Of a stretch of DNA of 64,000 nucleotides, positions 61,787 through 64,000 are shown piece by piece; within the stretch, counting starts at the first letter, position 1; each line of letters opens with the position of its first letter. Position numbers and translations under genes: made by a program. The stretch is from Epiperipatus broadwayi (Eukaryota > Onychophora > Udeonychophora > Euonychophora > Peripatidae). The notes below the pieces were generated by a model that worked only from the letters and a program-made list of their open reading frames with translations, ran no database searches and had not been told where the DNA came from. The stretch lies in assembly GCA_028023455.1 (NCBI GenBank), contig JAQFVV010012423.1, positions 7,916,269 to 7,980,268 of the forward strand, read 5' to 3'.

Positions 61787-62928
61787 GTTTTTAATTATCG
61801 AGCATTTTATTTGTATTGCATATATAACAGCATATAATTACACAAAGTTTACTGCTCTTCTAAATATTAATACATTAGTAATTTGGTAATATTAAAATAT
61901 CTCTACATTATTTTTTTGGCCTCCTAGTCTCTATACATTCTGATTGCTGCAGCATCAGTCAGCATGGTGAGTTTAGTGGGGGGGGGGGGTGTCTCTGAGT
62001 TTAAAATCAAGAACCAACATGGTATTTTTTCTTAAACATAGACAACTTTCTATTTGTCTAAAAAAAAAAACAAAAAACAAAGGCAAAATGAAGCCATGCC
62101 AATTTCTTTAATCTCTCAAATCTTTACATAGAATATACATCTTAAAATAAAATTAGAACATTTTACAAATTTTTCTAAATGTCTGAAAAGGAAAATAATG
62201 TATATACAATTTTTTTAAAGCAATTACTCTGCCCAATTATTTAAATATTTATCCCAGATCAAATGCGTGAATTAAAAAGAAACAATTTCCGAAAATTTGA
62301 ACTTTTTTTTTTTTTAATTGTCAGAGAGGTTGGACAAATGGGAAGCCCAGAGCTTGTTATTAATAAATAATAATTAGAGAGAGAAAGCACACACAAAATG
62401 TAATTATTTAAAAATTGTATAAAATTTTCTTACAAAAGAAGTGCTCAAAGTAAATAAAAATCATTGTATATAATAATCAAATGTTTAGCTGCTTGGAAAG
62501 TCACAGGCTGGTCAAGCGCCAAAAGGGACAAATCATCTATGATCCAGAAACCCTTAGCTCTCTAGCTTGTCAGTCTACCACTGCACAGGAAAACTTCTAA
62601 TTAATGACCAATTTGGAGCAAAAGATTAATTGTATGATTTATTGTAATTAAACTTATTAAGAGTTGTTGTTTTTTTTTTATTTATTATAAAAAATCAATA
62701 CAAAAATTGAATCAAAATTACCCTTTGGCAATTTTTGGAAAAAAAAAAATTATATTCTCATTAAATGTATATATATATAAAATATTAAACAATTTTAATT
62801 GGAAACAGATAATGGAAAAGGAATAATGAAGAAATTTTTATTGTTCTTACATTTTATGAATAGTTTGTAGTTTATATATAGTCGATAAAATTTTCTTTAT
62901 CCTTTTTTTTTTGGTTAACATTTTGGAC
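61787..62928. other. 3' flank of the WDR44-like gene; nothing else recognised
   Basis: A G run of 12 at 61978-61989. On the minus strand AATAAA occurs at 62842-62837, 87 bp after the stop at 62929-62931, and may be the poly(A) signal. 62480-62620 is less AT-rich but unassigned. Confidence 0.5.
62837..62842 (-). terminator. poly(A) signal AATAAA on the minus strand
   Basis: 87 bp downstream of the WDR44-like stop codon; nearest canonical hexamer. Confidence 0.45.
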
Positions 62929-63206
62929 TTATATAGCTGAAGAAGCGCTTTCTGCAGAATCCAAGGAAGCAGAAGTTAAAAGTTTAGATTTGGGCTTGTT
63001 AAAGAAAACTTTAATCATATCATTGAAGTCTGCAGTAGCAAGAATTTCGCATCCTATAGCTTTTTTGGTTTTCTCTACTTTGGACTCTCTATCTTCACTC
63101 GATTTTTTCTTCATTTGTTTAAAAATTAAATTAGAATTTGTAGTAAAAATAGCAGTTGTAACTAGAGCATTATGAGTATTAATACTTCCCCAAAAGTTAT
63201 TATGAG
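62929..63206 (-). CDS. WDR44: WDR44-like WD-repeat protein, terminal exon
   Basis: The minus-strand frame ends in TAA at 62931-62929. It reads HNNFWGS, then THNALVTTAIF, a variable Lys/Glu-rich insert, CEILATADFNDMIKVFFNKPKSK and a Ser/Ala tail. As I remember the family, vertebrate WDR44 ends the same way: an FW..I.AHNAVVTSAIF segment, a variable insert, then LLSADFTGAIKVF.NK. WDR44 is a Rab11-binding WD-repeat protein of endosomes and the secretory pathway; this is the last blade. The ATG at 63114 is internal. The odd point is the exon start: an in-frame TGA lies at 63210-63208 and no AG occurs between it and conserved codons. TGAC at 63210-63207 could be an AC acceptor; the next usable AG (63186-63185) would remove the conserved NNFWG. 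Upstream exons are not in the window. Confidence 0.72.
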
Positions 63207-63628
63207 GTCAATGAATTGATTAAAAATTTGAATAATCATGGTAAGTTTTTCATATGTAAACATCTATCTATCTTAAGAATCACAAACAATATATTTTCCA
63301 TCAAGACTAAAATTGGCTTTTATTTGACTGCTTGATTCTTATGACTACCAAGAACAGTCAGGAATTACCACTGTCAAGCAGGACTAACAACTAATTCTTC
63401 AAATATTGAAAAATTTTGATGTGCATTTAGATAGAAAAACAAAATAGCATTTTACCAATGTCTGGTTCTGATTTTTTTAAGTCAGTGAAAGAGAAACTTG
63501 CATGGGAACATCTGATGATACAATAGAAGCTCCTTCTGAAGACAATTCTTTAGTGCATCAAATGAATTCAAAAGAAAAAAAACTTTTCTTCTTTTAAAGA
63601 TAACTCAATTATTTCTTATCATCATCAA
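63207..63628 (-). other. presumed intron; nothing firm
   Basis: A plus-strand open stretch after a T-rich AG (63479-63596; SERETCMGTSDDTIEAPSEDN, ending in TAA) looks protein-like but is short and unrecognised. Confidence 0.35.
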
Positions 63629-63777
63629 TCATTATACTACTACTACTATTACTGCTACTGCTGCTGCTACTGTTACTACTACTACTATTACTACTACTGC
63701 TACTGCTACTGCTGTTGCTACTACTACTGCTACTACTACTATACTACTACTACTACTACTACTATTACTACTACTAG
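63629..63777. repeat. trinucleotide microsatellite (TAC/TGC)
   Basis: About 150 bp of TAC, TGC and TAT units with interruptions. The minus-strand frame from the right edge continues into it as Ser and then Val/Ala runs, which are unlikely to be genuine protein. Confidence 0.92.
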
Positions 63778-64000
63778 CTGGTATTGTTTCATTAAATTTA
63801 GTATTAATCTCTTTGTACACTTCAGGAGTAATATTTTGAAGCTGTTCATCTGTAGATTCTACATCTAAGCAGGAAACTTCCATTTCATCATCAAGGACCA
63901 TCACTTCAGCCAGAAAATCGATAGTAGTAGACATGTTAGTGACAGACATCGAAGGGAAGGACCTAATTATTTTGGCATAAGTATTATTTTCATTAGGTGA
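63777..64000 (-). CDS. partial reading frame at window edge, unknown
   Basis: Minus-strand frame open from the window edge (SPNENNTYAKIIRSFPS, then an ATG at 63949) through an acidic, non-repetitive stretch (DFLAEVMVLDDEMEVSCLD, STDEQLQNITPEVYKEINTK) to the trinucleotide repeat. Composition is protein-like and the acidic segment is not a product of AT bias. It does not look like WD repeats; it might be an upstream exon of the WDR44-like gene, an unrelated nested gene, or mobile-element sequence. No donor is evident before the repeat. Confidence 0.35.

Overview
This is an AT-rich (roughly three-quarters A+T by eye) nuclear sequence from an animal. Evidence: spliced exons with GT-AG borders, a very long intron, tRNA-derived SINEs, several LINE families, a Penelope-like element, Ty3/gypsy-type elements and DNA-transposon derivatives. 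Element mix and base composition suggest an invertebrate; I cannot fix the phylum. Prokaryotic-style dense coding, operons and CRISPR are absent.

Host genes are sparse. At the left edge a possible last exon (164-238, +) ends an off-window gene. A lysine-rich, nucleolar-looking protein of unknown identity is represented by two phase-0 exons (5288-5515 and 26260-26382, +) joined by a 20.7-kb intron; its 3' UTR runs into a 270-bp palindromic repeat that carries the first two AATAAA signals. At the right edge the last exon of a WDR44-like WD-repeat protein lies on the minus strand (62929 to about 63206), and an unrecognised minus-strand reading frame runs off the end (63777-64000). One more exon candidate (60268-60466, +) is open but unidentified.

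The rest is mobile DNA in layers. 600-2816: a LINE reverse-transcriptase fragment split at a TA by a 1.35-kb Tigger/pogo-like element. 7206-9658: an LTR element with intact LTRs, a 5-bp target duplication and an interior deleted from the gag zinc knuckle to the last residues of pol. 12500-13082 and 51352-51826: two foldback elements of one family, with target duplications of 15 and 10 bp and oppositely oriented loops. 20880-21615, 24180-25840, 29700-29948 and 31405-31830: remnants of LINEs. 35840-41130: a LINE (ORF1-like, endonuclease, RT, zinc finger) interrupted by two inverted Penelope-like 3' ends. 43463-44794: a TA-flanked element with internal tandem repeats. 49512-50469: a hAT-type element with an 8-bp target duplication inside a tandem repeat. 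53280-58363: a decayed Ty3/gypsy element preceded by LTR-like segments in alternating orientation. Three tRNA-derived SINEs (23549, 35219, 50708) share one consensus and have target duplications. Microsatellites include a pure 50-unit TATC array.

Nothing here forms a pathway. The most unusual items are the foldback family with retroposon-like duplications and flipped loop, the alternating LTR array, the gag-to-pol-end deletion derivative, and the apparent lack of an AG acceptor at the WDR44-like exon.
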